Assembly: GCA_016219545.1 (NCBI GenBank)
Contig: JACRMH010000040.1
Location: 1 to 38,889, forward strand
DNA from: Chloroflexota bacterium
GTDB taxonomy: Bacteria > Chloroflexota > Anaerolineae > Anaerolineales > Villigracilaceae
Direction: 5' to 3'
Length of the DNA: 38,889 bases
Part shown: piece after piece, positions 16,582 through 24,208 of the stretch
How the letters are laid out: every line of letters starts with the position of its first letter
How positions within the stretch are numbered: the stretch's first letter is position 1
Program-made: the position numbers and the translations under genes
Notes under the pieces: model-generated
What the model was told of the DNA's origin: nothing
The model's database searches: none
The model's input: the letters and a program-made list of their open reading frames with translations, nothing else

Positions 16582-18657
16582 ATGACAAACGATATACATA
16601 GCGAGCGACATGCAAGATTATTAAAGGCTTCGGCGCGCGCGGCAAAGAACATCACCACCATCCTCGATCCGTACGAACTGCTTCAACGCACAGTGGATAT
16701 TATCTGCGATGAATTCGGCTTTTATTATGCAGGCGTTTTCTTTCTTGATAACGCAAAACAATACGCGGTCTTGAAAGCCGGGCGCGGGGAAGCAGGCAGG
16801 ATGATGGTCAACGCAGGGCATCGACTCGCCGTCGGCGGGAACTCGATGATCGGTGCAAGCATTGCCAACCGCCAGGGGCGCATCGCTCTGGACGTGGGGA
16901 CTGAGCCGGTTTTCTTTGAGAATCCCGACCTCCCGAAGACCCGCTCCGAGATGGCGCTTCCGCTGATTGCGGGCGAGGATGTCATCGGGGCATTGACCGT
17001 GCAGTCCACCGAAGAAGCGGCCTTCCATGATGAAGATATTGCCGCCCTCCAAACTCTCGCGGACCAGCTTGCGATTGCCATTCAAAATTCAAACCTGCAT
17101 CGTCAGGCGGAGAGACGGTCGCGTTTGTTGAAAGCCGCGAACCGCGTCGGCAAGGAAGTGACATCCATCCTGGAACTTGAAGAACTGCTTCCGCATACGG
17201 TCAATATTATTTGCGAAGCCTATGGACTATATTACGCGGGCGTGTTCCTTGTGGACGATGCCGGCGAATATGCAGTTTTGCGTGCGGGCTACGGCAAAGC
17301 CGGCAAGTCCATGATCGCGGAGGGACACAAGCTCAAGATCGGAACGGATTCCATGATCGGCGCATGTATCGCCATGGGCGAAGCGCGCATCGCCTTGGAT
17401 GTGGGCGAGGAGCGAGTCCATTTCAAGAACCCGCATTTGCCGCATACCCGTTCCGAAATGGCGCTGCCATTAATTTATAACGGAAAGGCCTTGGGCGCGG
17501 TCACCATTCAAAGTTCCGAAGAACATGCTTTCAGCGAAGATGACATCACCACCCTGTTGACGATGTCTGAGCATCTTGCAGTTGCCATTAACAACGCGCA
17601 TCTGATCGCGGAGCTTAAGGAAGTGCACAATGAAATTTTGCGCAACAAGGTTTTTGAAGCGTTGACCACTGCTTCCACTGAAGCCATCCATTGGATCGGC
17701 AACAAGACCCTGCCCATCTCGTTGACGGTTTCGCGTTTGCAGGATGAGATCGCCGAAGGCAAAGTGGATATTGAGTCATTGAAGGAAGACCTTGAGATGA
17801 TCGCAGAAAGCACGGCGCAGATCATTCAAGTGAAGGAACAATTGATCGGTGCGGTGCGCGAAATGAAACCGCGTCCCGTCCTGTTCGCGGATATTGTGCA
17901 AACTGCCATCCGCCAGAGAAGTCTTTCAGAGAATATATTCAAAGTTCAAATTGATCCCGCTGCTGCCTATGTCATCGCGGACAGCACCCAACTTGTGCGC
18001 GCGTTGGGAAATATTTTCCAGAACGCGGTTGAAGCCGGCGCAAAATCTGTAACGGTCAGCGCACGCCCAACTGAAGAGCGCGGTATCCTCCAAATAGTGG
18101 TTGATGATAACGGCGCAGGCATGAGCGAAGATGTAATGCGGAAGGTCTGGTCGCCATTCTTTACAACGCGCGGAGTAACTCATCACGGACTTGGACTGCC
18201 CGCCGCGATGCACGTGGTTTCGCAATCGCAGGGACGTATTGCACTTGTCAGCGAAGAAGGCAAGGGTACAACGGTGGCCATGTTCATGCCAAGAGCGCAC
18301 GGGAATGATGAGCCCGTTGAGGTTGGAAATATCAGGAATGTTTTGTTGATCGATGATAATGACGATTGGGCAAAACTGTTTGCCGGGCTGCTCAAAGGAA
18401 CGAAAGTAAAATTGACCCGGTCTGTGGACCTGGGAAAATTCCCCGATGCAGACCTGATCCTTGTGGATGAAAACATCGTTTCGCTCTTTCTTAACGATGT
18501 GCTGTATGCCCTTTCAAAGGCAGGATACCTGTCGAAGACAGTCGTCCTCACCTCGGCGATCAACCCTGAACGTGTGACGCAATTCCTGCGTGACGGCGTG
18601 AAGGATGTGACCGTGAAGCCTTACACTGGCAGCGAAGTCAGTGAATTGTTGAAATAG
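16582..18657 (+). CDS. Hybrid histidine kinase GAF-GAF-HATPase-REC
   Basis: 691 residues, soluble. Two tandem GAF domains (about 12-165 and 175-335) are close copies: both contain EFGFYYAGVF/AYGLYYAGVF, NSMIGA/DSMIGA and TRSEMALPLI. Then STEAIHWIGNK with H370 as probable phospho-acceptor, an ATPase domain with NIFQNAVEAG, DDNGAGMSED, FFTT and HHGLGLP, and a C-terminal receiver with IDDNDDW, D629 in LVDEN and TVKPYT. The TRSEMALPLI GAF type is shared with the kinase at 14153, so the two arose by duplication and domain shuffling. AAAGAGG precedes the ATG. It probably senses a small ligand in the cytoplasm and works with the receiver gene immediately upstream. Confidence 0.9.
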   Translation: MTNDIHSERHARLLKASARAAKNITTILDPYELLQRTVDIICDEFGFYYAGVFFLDNAKQYAVLKAGRGEAGRMMVNAGHRLAVGGNSMIGASIANRQGRIALDVGTEPVFFENPDLPKTRSEMALPLIAGEDVIGALTVQSTEEAAFHDEDIAALQTLADQLAIAIQNSNLHRQAERRSRLLKAANRVGKEVTSILELEELLPHTVNIICEAYGLYYAGVFLVDDAGEYAVLRAGYGKAGKSMIAEGHKLKIGTDSMIGACIAMGEARIALDVGEERVHFKNPHLPHTRSEMALPLIYNGKALGAVTIQSSEEHAFSEDDITTLLTMSEHLAVAINNAHLIAELKEVHNEILRNKVFEALTTASTEAIHWIGNKTLPISLTVSRLQDEIAEGKVDIESLKEDLEMIAESTAQIIQVKEQLIGAVREMKPRPVLFADIVQTAIRQRSLSENIFKVQIDPAAAYVIADSTQLVRALGNIFQNAVEAGAKSVTVSARPTEERGILQIVVDDNGAGMSEDVMRKVWSPFFTTRGVTHHGLGLPAAMHVVSQSQGRIALVSEEGKGTTVAMFMPRAHGNDEPVEVGNIRNVLLIDDNDDWAKLFAGLLKGTKVKLTRSVDLGKFPDADLILVDENIVSLFLNDVLYALSKAGYLSKTVVLTSAINPERVTQFLRDGVKDVTVKPYTGSEVSELLK

Positions 18658-18662
18658 GAGAT

Positions 18663-18710
18663 TGTGCCGCGAGATTTATCTCGCAAAAGCGACATGAATG
18701 TCGCGGTACA
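18663..18710. repeat. 48-bp two-hairpin palindromic element
   Basis: TGTGCC at 18663 pairs with GGTACA at 18705-18710 (one G-U). Inside are GCGAGAT-TT-ATCTCGC at 18669-18684 and GCGACAT-GA-ATGTCGC at 18689-18704. The layout of an outer 6-bp stem and two inner hairpins is the same as in the element at 6276. It lies between the kinase stop and the permease start. TACACT at 18707-18712, at its edge, could serve as a -10 for a leaderless permease mRNA. Confidence 0.8.
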
Positions 18711-18720
18711 CTAGTTATTT

Positions 18721-21153
18721 ATGCGACCAAGATGGCGTAAAGTTCTACACGATCTAATAGATAACAAAGCGCGGACCCTGCTGGTGGTGTTGTCCATTGC
18801 AGTGGGTGTGTTTTCCATTGGTGTGATCTCGGGTGCTTACGAAATTATTTCCAGCGACATGAGCGCCTCGTATGCGGCGAACCATCCCGCCAATGTTGAA
18901 ATACGCACGGCGAATTTCAACTCGGACGTGCTGACTTCCATTCACAATGGACAGGGTGTTGGTGAAGCGGAGGGACGGCGCGTTGTCAATTTCCGCGTGC
19001 GTGCTCCGGGCAGTGACCAGTGGGTAGCGCTGGATGTTGTTGCGCTGGAAAGCTTCAGCAAGAATCAGGTCAATTTGCTGGTACCAGTTTCGGGTGCGAT
19101 AGAAGCGGGCAGGGATGAAGTCCTTTTGGAGAAGGATGCGCTTAAGAAGTTAAAGGTCACAGTTGGCGATAATCTCACTTTCGAATTATCGGATGGGACT
19201 CTTAAGGAATTAAAACTGGTTGGCATTGTGCAGGATGTCAGCACGGGTGCGGGCGATTTTCTTGCGCCGCCTTTTGCCTATGTGGTGATGAAGACCCTGC
19301 CGACCATGCGCCAGCCTGAATTGTTCAACCGTGCTTATGTGACCGTTGCCACCGGGCAGGATGATCTTTCACATATCCGCGAGGTGGGCACAGCCTTAAA
19401 AGACAGGTTGGAAAAAAATGGCACACCGGTCGTGCGTTCACGTTTTTCTGAAACACATAAACATCCGCTGGCTGATACGGTAAACGCCATTCTCGGTATT
19501 TTGATGGCGCTTGGAATTTTGATCGTGTTCCTTTCGAGTTCGTTGATCGCGAATACATTGAGCGCGCTGATGAGCCAGCACTTGCGCCATATCGGTGTGA
19601 TCAAATTGGTGGGCGGACGAAACAAGCAGGTCTTTGCCATGTACCTCACGCTCATCATGGCTTTTGGGGTGCTGGCATTGCTGATCGCAGTTCCATTGGG
19701 CGGGCAGGGTGCGTATGGATTGGCGTTGTTCATTTCAGGAGAATTGCGATTCAATTTGCTTGGCTATCGTATTGTGCCGATGGCTTTCATCATTCAGATC
19801 GCGGTCGGGCTGCTGGTCCCGCTTGTAGCCGGGCTTGCGCCTGTCATCGGCGGTTCGCGCATTACGGTTTTGCGGGCGTTGAGCGGTGACCTGGCCGGGG
19901 ATGAAAATAAACCGCAGGCAGGCAAGCCGGATCAATTGCCGTGGTTCGATTACATGCTGATCCGCATAACGCGTATTCTTTCAACGCGCGGAATTCACAT
20001 TCCACGCCCGTTCATTATTTCATTGAGAAATACATTCCGCCGCCGCGGGCGTTTGATGTTGACTCTCTTTACATTGACCATGGGCGGCGCGATCTTCATT
20101 GCGGTCTTCAATGTGCGCGTGACCCTGCATGATTATATTGGAGCCATCGGCAGTTATTTCCGCGCCGATGTGACCCTTGATTTTGACAAACCCTACCGCT
20201 TGAGCGAGGTGCAGCAATTCGGTTCGCAAGTGGAGGGTGTAGAAGGAATGGAAGGCTGGCAGTTTATCGGCACGGAAGTGCTGTACCCTGATGGTACGGT
20301 GGCCGAAAACTTTAACATGCTTGCGCCGCCCGCGGATAGCAAGTTGGTGAATCCCATTATTGTTTCCGGACGTTGGATTCGCCCGGAGGATGTCCGCAAA
20401 TTTGCAGTGAGCGAAGCCATCCTGAAATTTTTTCCAGACCTGAAACCCGGCGACAAAGTCCACCTTAAGATCAAAGGACGCACGGAAGAATGGGAAGTGG
20501 TCGGTATTTTCAAATTCGTTGGACGTGAAGGAATTTTGGCTTACACGCCTTTCGAATATTCATCGCAAGTGCTCAACCTCACCGACCGCGCGTATTCCTA
20601 TCGCTTTGTCACAGCGCAGCATGACCGCGCCTTTCAGGATAAGATGGCGGAGCGGCTGGATCATTATTTCCGCGACCAGGGATTCAAGGTCAGACAGGCG
20701 CAGTCGGGCTTGTCTTCGCTGGATACTGCTTCGGAGAGTTTGGATACACTGGTGGTTTTTCTGCTTATCATGGCCGTGTTGACGGCTGTCGTCGGTGCAA
20801 TGGGGTTGACCGGTACGATGGGCATGAACGTGCTGGAGCGCACACGCGAGATCGGCATTATGCGCGCCATCGGTGCCGATGACAGCGCCGTGATGAAGAC
20901 CATCATTGCGGAAGGCTTTGTGATCGGCATCATGTCCTTTGGGTTGGCGATTATTTTGTCCATTCCCTTTACATACGGACTGTCCGCCATTGTCAGCCTG
21001 GCCGTATTTGAAACGCCAATAAAAGTAGTGTTCACTTTTGAAGGCTATGTGATCTGGCTTGGATTGGTGCTTGTACTTTCCGTGATCGCTTCGATCCTGC
21101 CCGCACGCAGCGCGGCACGATTGACCATCCGCGAAGTGCTGGCTTATGAATAA
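18721..21153 (+). CDS. FtsX/MacB-type ABC transporter permease
   Basis: 810 residues with duplicated FtsX-like organisation. An N-terminal transmembrane helix (KARTLLVVLSIAVGVFSIGVIS) is followed by an extracytoplasmic domain (about 45-255), three helices (around 260-380), a second copy starting with RGRLMLTLFTLTMGGAIFIAVF, another external domain, and three C-terminal helices with LERTREIGIMRAIGADDSAV, the coupling segment of this family. The final ILPARSAARLTIREVLAYE is a hallmark of MacB/LolC/LolE-like permeases. A single long polypeptide supplies both halves, so it could pair with the two ATPases upstream as a heterodimer. Substrate unknown: peptide, lipoprotein, lipid or drug. No ribosome-binding site is visible. 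Confidence 0.92.
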   Translation: MRPRWRKVLHDLIDNKARTLLVVLSIAVGVFSIGVISGAYEIISSDMSASYAANHPANVEIRTANFNSDVLTSIHNGQGVGEAEGRRVVNFRVRAPGSDQWVALDVVALESFSKNQVNLLVPVSGAIEAGRDEVLLEKDALKKLKVTVGDNLTFELSDGTLKELKLVGIVQDVSTGAGDFLAPPFAYVVMKTLPTMRQPELFNRAYVTVATGQDDLSHIREVGTALKDRLEKNGTPVVRSRFSETHKHPLADTVNAILGILMALGILIVFLSSSLIANTLSALMSQHLRHIGVIKLVGGRNKQVFAMYLTLIMAFGVLALLIAVPLGGQGAYGLALFISGELRFNLLGYRIVPMAFIIQIAVGLLVPLVAGLAPVIGGSRITVLRALSGDLAGDENKPQAGKPDQLPWFDYMLIRITRILSTRGIHIPRPFIISLRNTFRRRGRLMLTLFTLTMGGAIFIAVFNVRVTLHDYIGAIGSYFRADVTLDFDKPYRLSEVQQFGSQVEGVEGMEGWQFIGTEVLYPDGTVAENFNMLAPPADSKLVNPIIVSGRWIRPEDVRKFAVSEAILKFFPDLKPGDKVHLKIKGRTEEWEVVGIFKFVGREGILAYTPFEYSSQVLNLTDRAYSYRFVTAQHDRAFQDKMAERLDHYFRDQGFKVRQAQSGLSSLDTASESLDTLVVFLLIMAVLTAVVGAMGLTGTMGMNVLERTREIGIMRAIGADDSAVMKTIIAEGFVIGIMSFGLAIILSIPFTYGLSAIVSLAVFETPIKVVFTFEGYVIWLGLVLVLSVIASILPARSAARLTIREVLAYE

Positions 21154-21164
21154 AATTTAAACAT

Positions 21165-21246
21165 GTCATTGCGAGGGCGCTAGCCCGAAGCAATCTCATA
21201 TTTAATTGTGAGATTGCTTCACTCGCTGCCACTCGTTCGCAAAGAC
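21165..21246. repeat. 82-bp palindromic repeat, GTCATTGCGAG type
   Basis: Outer arms GTCATTGCGA and TCGCAAAGAC match at nine of ten positions. GAAGCAATCTCA (21187-21198) and TGAGATTGCTTC (21209-21220) are a perfect 12-bp inner inverted repeat around a 10-nt AT-rich loop. It fills almost the entire spacer between the permease and the membrane-fusion gene. It is non-coding. Confidence 0.85.
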
Positions 21247-21270
21247 ATCAATAACAATAAGAAGGTAAAA

Positions 21271-22392
21271 ATGAAAAAACATATTTCACTCATCGTTATA
21301 TTAATCGTCGTTTTCTCGATTGTCCTTTCTGCATGTGGGGGACAAGCTACGCCCACGCCTGCTCCAGCGGTGGATGTTGTTGCCTTGAATAGTGTTGTGG
21401 CGGAAGGCCGCCTCGAACCTATCCAAGGCACGAACCTGTCATTTTCTGCGCGCGGCGTTGTGGAACAAATCCGCGTGAAGGCCGGGGACTCTGTCAAACA
21501 AGGAGATGTCCTCGTGCGCCTCGCAAATGCGGGTCAGGTTGAAGCGCAACTTGTCATCGCCCAGAATGCCTACGATACACTTCTCCGCACTGAAAGTGGA
21601 AGTCGTGCAAGTCTGTGGAAGGCTTATCAGGATGCACAAATTGTGCGCGGCGCGGCTGAAAAGACATGGGACGACCTGAATATTACGGATATAGAGAACC
21701 GCATCGAAGATGATAAGGCCACAGTGGAAGACCGCCAGCAGGATGTGGAAGACCGTCAGGCGGACTTTGATAAATATAAGGATCTCGATAAGGATAATTC
21801 CAAACGCAAGACTGCAAAGGATGACTTGGATAAAGCGATAACGGCATTGCATCTGGCTCAGCGCAATCTCGAAGAAACGATCCGTGAACGGGACAGTGTG
21901 CGCGCCGCTTATGATGCCGCGCTGGGTCTTGAAGCTGAGGCCAAGCATCAATACGAGATCAGCTTGGACGGCCCGAATGCGGACCAATTGACACTGTCCA
22001 AAGCGAATCTCGATGCAGCCAAAGCTGCGCTTTCCAATTATGTTCTCACCGCTCCCTTTGACGGCGTTGTGGCGGATGTCAATGTGAAGGTGGGTGACCA
22101 GGTTGGAGCCGAGACTCGCGCCGTCAGCCTTGCCAATTTCACTTCATGGACCGTCGAAACAACGGATATTACCGAGCTTGAAGTGGTGAAATTAAGTGTT
22201 GGACAAAACGTGACTCTTGTGCCGGACGCCCTGCCTGACCTAATTCTGCACGGCACTGTGACAGAGATCAGCCATGTCTACATTCAACAAGGCGGTGATA
22301 TTCTTTATACGGTACGGATCCTTGTTAACGAAACCGACCCGCGTTTGCTGTGGGGCATGACCGTTGAAGCTACCTTTGAAGTGGCGCAATAG
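21271..22392 (+). CDS. Membrane-fusion (HlyD/MacA-like) lipoprotein
   Basis: 373 residues from the ATG at 21271, preceded by AAGAAGG. A type II signal peptide ends IVLSAC with C22, followed by the TPTPAPA linker common in these lipoproteins. Residues about 50-90 are the first half of a lipoyl/barrel-sandwich domain (SARGVVEQIRVKAGDSVKQGDVL). About 90-260 are a long charged coiled-coil hairpin (EDDKATVEDRQQDVEDR). The second lipoyl half is VLTAPFDGVVADVNVKVGD, and a beta-barrel follows. It is the periplasmic or extracytoplasmic adaptor of the exporter, paired with the permease upstream across an 82-bp repeat. No outer-membrane channel gene is in the window. Confidence 0.92.
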   Translation: MKKHISLIVILIVVFSIVLSACGGQATPTPAPAVDVVALNSVVAEGRLEPIQGTNLSFSARGVVEQIRVKAGDSVKQGDVLVRLANAGQVEAQLVIAQNAYDTLLRTESGSRASLWKAYQDAQIVRGAAEKTWDDLNITDIENRIEDDKATVEDRQQDVEDRQADFDKYKDLDKDNSKRKTAKDDLDKAITALHLAQRNLEETIRERDSVRAAYDAALGLEAEAKHQYEISLDGPNADQLTLSKANLDAAKAALSNYVLTAPFDGVVADVNVKVGDQVGAETRAVSLANFTSWTVETTDITELEVVKLSVGQNVTLVPDALPDLILHGTVTEISHVYIQQGGDILYTVRILVNETDPRLLWGMTVEATFEVAQ

Positions 22393-22414
22393 CTTTCTTA
22401 GAACATCTGAGTGA

Positions 22415-22442
22415 TTGAAATTTTAATGTTGACGTGTAATAA
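22415..22442 (+). promoter_or_regulatory. Promoter upstream of the riboswitch array
   Basis: TTGAAA at 22415-22420, a 16-bp spacer, TAATAA at 22437-22442. The expected +1 near 22449 lies just before the first riboswitch. Confidence 0.5.
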
Positions 22443-22454
22443 TAAAATTGCTCC

Positions 22455-22537
22455 GAGAAAGAGCAAAACCGAGAAAACTCGGCGACGCAAAGTCATGGGT
22501 CTAACGCTGAACTGAGCCAGGACCGCCAGACTACCGA
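22455..22537 (+). promoter_or_regulatory. c-di-GMP-I (GEMM-I) riboswitch, copy 1
   Basis: The unit shows the GEMM-I order: GCAAAACC with the ligand-contacting G before CAAA, a stem CCGAG-AAAA-CTCGG, then GACGCAAAGTC holding the adenine that stacks between the two guanines, GGGTCTAA, and the closing CCGCCAGACTACCG. Variable parts differ from the next two units while these conserved blocks are kept. The P2 loop is AAAA rather than GNRA. Confidence 0.88.
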
Positions 22538-22621
22538 CAAAGCAAAACCGCCAAAAGACGGCGACGCGAAGTCAGGCGTCTAAAACCACAGCATAATGTG
22601 GTCAGGACTGACCGACTACCG
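22538..22621 (+). promoter_or_regulatory. c-di-GMP-I (GEMM-I) riboswitch, copy 2
   Basis: Second unit: GCAAAACC, imperfect P2 stem CCGCC-AAAA-GACGG, GACGCGAAGTC, GTCTAA, a clear P3 stem ACCACA-GCATAA-TGTGGT, and ACCGACTACCG. It differs from the consensus by G in place of the first A of GCAAAG; the central stacking A is kept. This copy may have altered affinity. Confidence 0.85.
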
Positions 22622-22709
22622 AAAGGCAAAATCAGGGAAACCTGATGACGCAAAGTCATGGATCTAAAGTCAAACTTAATTTTTTGACTATGACCGCCAG
22701 ACTGCCGAA
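22622..22709 (+). promoter_or_regulatory. c-di-GMP-I (GEMM-I) riboswitch, copy 3
   Basis: Third unit: GGCAAAATC, perfect P2 stem ATCAGG-GAAA-CCTGAT with a canonical GNRA loop, GACGCAAAGTC, GATCTAA, P3 stem AGTCAAA facing TTTGACT, and CCGCCAGACTGCCG. The P2 and P3 helices are preserved with different bases than in copy 2, which is covariation within the array. It is the most canonical copy and the one nearest the terminator. Confidence 0.9.
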
Positions 22710-22724
22710 GAGCAATCTTTTTTT

Positions 22725-22762
22725 CAGGGATGATCATCATTGGGTCATCCCTGTTTGATTTA
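22725..22762 (+). terminator. Terminator downstream of the riboswitch array
   Basis: CAGGGATGA and TCATCCCTG form a perfect 9-bp stem around an 11-nt loop and are followed by TTTGATTTAAT. A run of seven T residues also precedes the stem. It begins 16 bases after the third aptamer, the right place for an expression platform, though no anti-terminator strand was worked out. Confidence 0.75.
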
Positions 22763-22806
22763 ATCACTAGTCGGCAAAGCTGACCGTTCATTAAGAGTAG
22801 ATGATT

Positions 22807-22824
22807 TATAATACAGCTATAATC
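22807..22824 (+). promoter_or_regulatory. Two candidate -10 boxes after the riboswitch terminator
   Basis: TATAAT occurs twice, at 22807-22812 and 22819-22824. A promoter here would transcribe the receiver-ATPase gene without passing the riboswitches. No good -35 is seen for either, so this is tentative. Confidence 0.35.
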
Positions 22825-22894
22825 AAACCATACCGCTTTTGAGAATATGAAATTTGTCCTTGGGCTATATTTCGTTTAGGTTACAGGAGACATT

Positions 22895-24115
22895 ATGTCC
22901 ATCCGCATTATGGTTGTTGACGATACAGAGCTAAACCTCAAAATGGTGAGCGCCATTCTGATAAAAGATGGCTATGATGTGGTCACTGCCCGGAATGGGG
23001 TTGAGGCTTTGGAGGTTATCAAAACATCTCCCCCGGCGTTGGCCATCCTGGATGTAATGATGCCGGACATGGACGGGTATACCCTTTGCGGGCATCTCCG
23101 TAAAACCTCAAGCACAGCGAAAATACCGATCATCATCCTGACAGCCCTTAGTGGAGTTGAAGACAAGATCAAGGCCTTTGATTCAGGGGCCGATGATTTT
23201 TTGGCAAAGCCTTTTGAACCGCAGGAATTACGCGCCAGGATCAAGGTCTTGTTGCGGCGGGTTTCAGATAGAGAATCGACCCAGACCAAGGAAGTAACGG
23301 GAAAGGTGATCTCAGTCTTTTCATTGCGCGGGGGAGTGGGCGTTTCCATGCTGGCCTCAAACCTTGCTTCATCCTTATCACTAATTTGGGGAAGTCCCGC
23401 CGTGTTGGTGGACCTGGCTTTTGTGAACGGGCAAAGCGCCCTTCTCATGGACCTCCCTCTGCGTAACACGTGGGCTGACGTGGGACGTTCCCCTGCCAGC
23501 GAAATAGATATTGACATGGTGAATTCCGTCCTGCTTCGGCATGATGCCGGCGTCTATGTCCTCGCTTCACCGCGCCGTCCTGAGGAAGCGGAAGTCATCA
23601 CTGCCGAGCACGTCAGGCGTGTGATCAGTTTACTTCGCACGTATTACCATTACATTGTGCTCGACCTGCCGCACGATTTTACCGAAACAACCTTGGCCGG
23701 TCTGGATATGTCTGATCAGATACTGCTCATGCTGGCTCCTGAAACTGCATCGGTCCGCTGCGCCGCAAATGCCATCGAAACTTTTTCACAGCTTGAGTAT
23801 CCGCCCGAACGGACGAAACTGATCCTCAATTGGCCTTTTAAGGGCAAGGGCTTGCCTCGTTCCGGAATTGAAAGCGCATTGAAAAAGGAAATGGATGTTG
23901 TCATCCCTTACGCCGGCGATGCTGTGGTCACCTCGATCATGTACGGCAAACCCTCCGCGTTGCAGACCCCTCTCGACCCTCTGGGTGCATTCCTCGAAGA
24001 CATCGCCTATCTTTACAGCAAGGAAGATCAAAAACAAACCCCGCCTGAAAATGTTGGCGAAGGACTCAAACGCGTTAAAGAACGCGCAAAATCCCGGCAG
24101 GACAAACCGGCATAA
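22895..24115 (+). CDS. Receiver-CpaE/TadZ-like ATPase fusion
   Basis: 406 residues. Residues 4-122 are a receiver domain with D9/D10, phospho-acceptor D53 in AILDVMMPD, and FLAKPF. Residues about 135-375 are a MinD/ParA-superfamily domain with VISVFSLRGGVGVSMLASNLA at the nucleotide-binding loop, VLVDLAFVNGQSALLMDL, YHYIVLDLPHDF and LILNWPFKGKGLP. The deviant Walker A is RGGVGVS at 145-151 where active ATPases have KGGVGKT, so both signature lysines are missing, as in some CpaE/TadZ pilus-localisation proteins. AGGAG precedes the ATG. Control by three c-di-GMP riboswitches fits a Tad/type IV pilus or surface-attachment role. No pilus genes are adjacent in the window. A terminator follows. Confidence 0.88.
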   Translation: MSIRIMVVDDTELNLKMVSAILIKDGYDVVTARNGVEALEVIKTSPPALAILDVMMPDMDGYTLCGHLRKTSSTAKIPIIILTALSGVEDKIKAFDSGADDFLAKPFEPQELRARIKVLLRRVSDRESTQTKEVTGKVISVFSLRGGVGVSMLASNLASSLSLIWGSPAVLVDLAFVNGQSALLMDLPLRNTWADVGRSPASEIDIDMVNSVLLRHDAGVYVLASPRRPEEAEVITAEHVRRVISLLRTYYHYIVLDLPHDFTETTLAGLDMSDQILLMLAPETASVRCAANAIETFSQLEYPPERTKLILNWPFKGKGLPRSGIESALKKEMDVVIPYAGDAVVTSIMYGKPSALQTPLDPLGAFLEDIAYLYSKEDQKQTPPENVGEGLKRVKERAKSRQDKPA

Positions 24116-24149
24116 TTTATTTTGACAACCAAAAACATTCTGTGGATGT

Positions 24150-24193
24150 AAAACCGCCTCCCGCTTAACCGACAGTGGGTGGCGGTTTTCTTT
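24150..24193 (+). terminator. Rho-independent terminator before ruvB
   Basis: AAAACCGCCTCCC faces GGGTGGCGGTTTT with one mismatch around a 14-nt loop, then CTTT. It ends the CpaE-like transcript, just upstream of the ruvB -10 box. Confidence 0.85.
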
Positions 24194-24196
24194 GGG

Positions 24197-24202
24197 TATA
24201 AT
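24197..24202 (+). promoter_or_regulatory. -10 box of ruvB, leaderless
   Basis: A perfect TATAAT; seven bases on, the predicted +1 is exactly the A of the ATG at 24209. No Shine-Dalgarno sequence and only a poor -35. Confidence 0.6.
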
Positions 24203-24208
24203 CACCCC

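Noticed and set aside
18663..18710. Simple terminator after the second kinase
   Set aside because: No T-run follows and the two-hairpin layout recurs elsewhere; it is better described as a repeat element.
22440..22710. Tandem spaced repeats that could suggest a CRISPR array
   Set aside because: Units are about 84 nt with conserved scattered blocks and variable helices, matching GEMM riboswitches; there is no identical direct repeat or cas gene.
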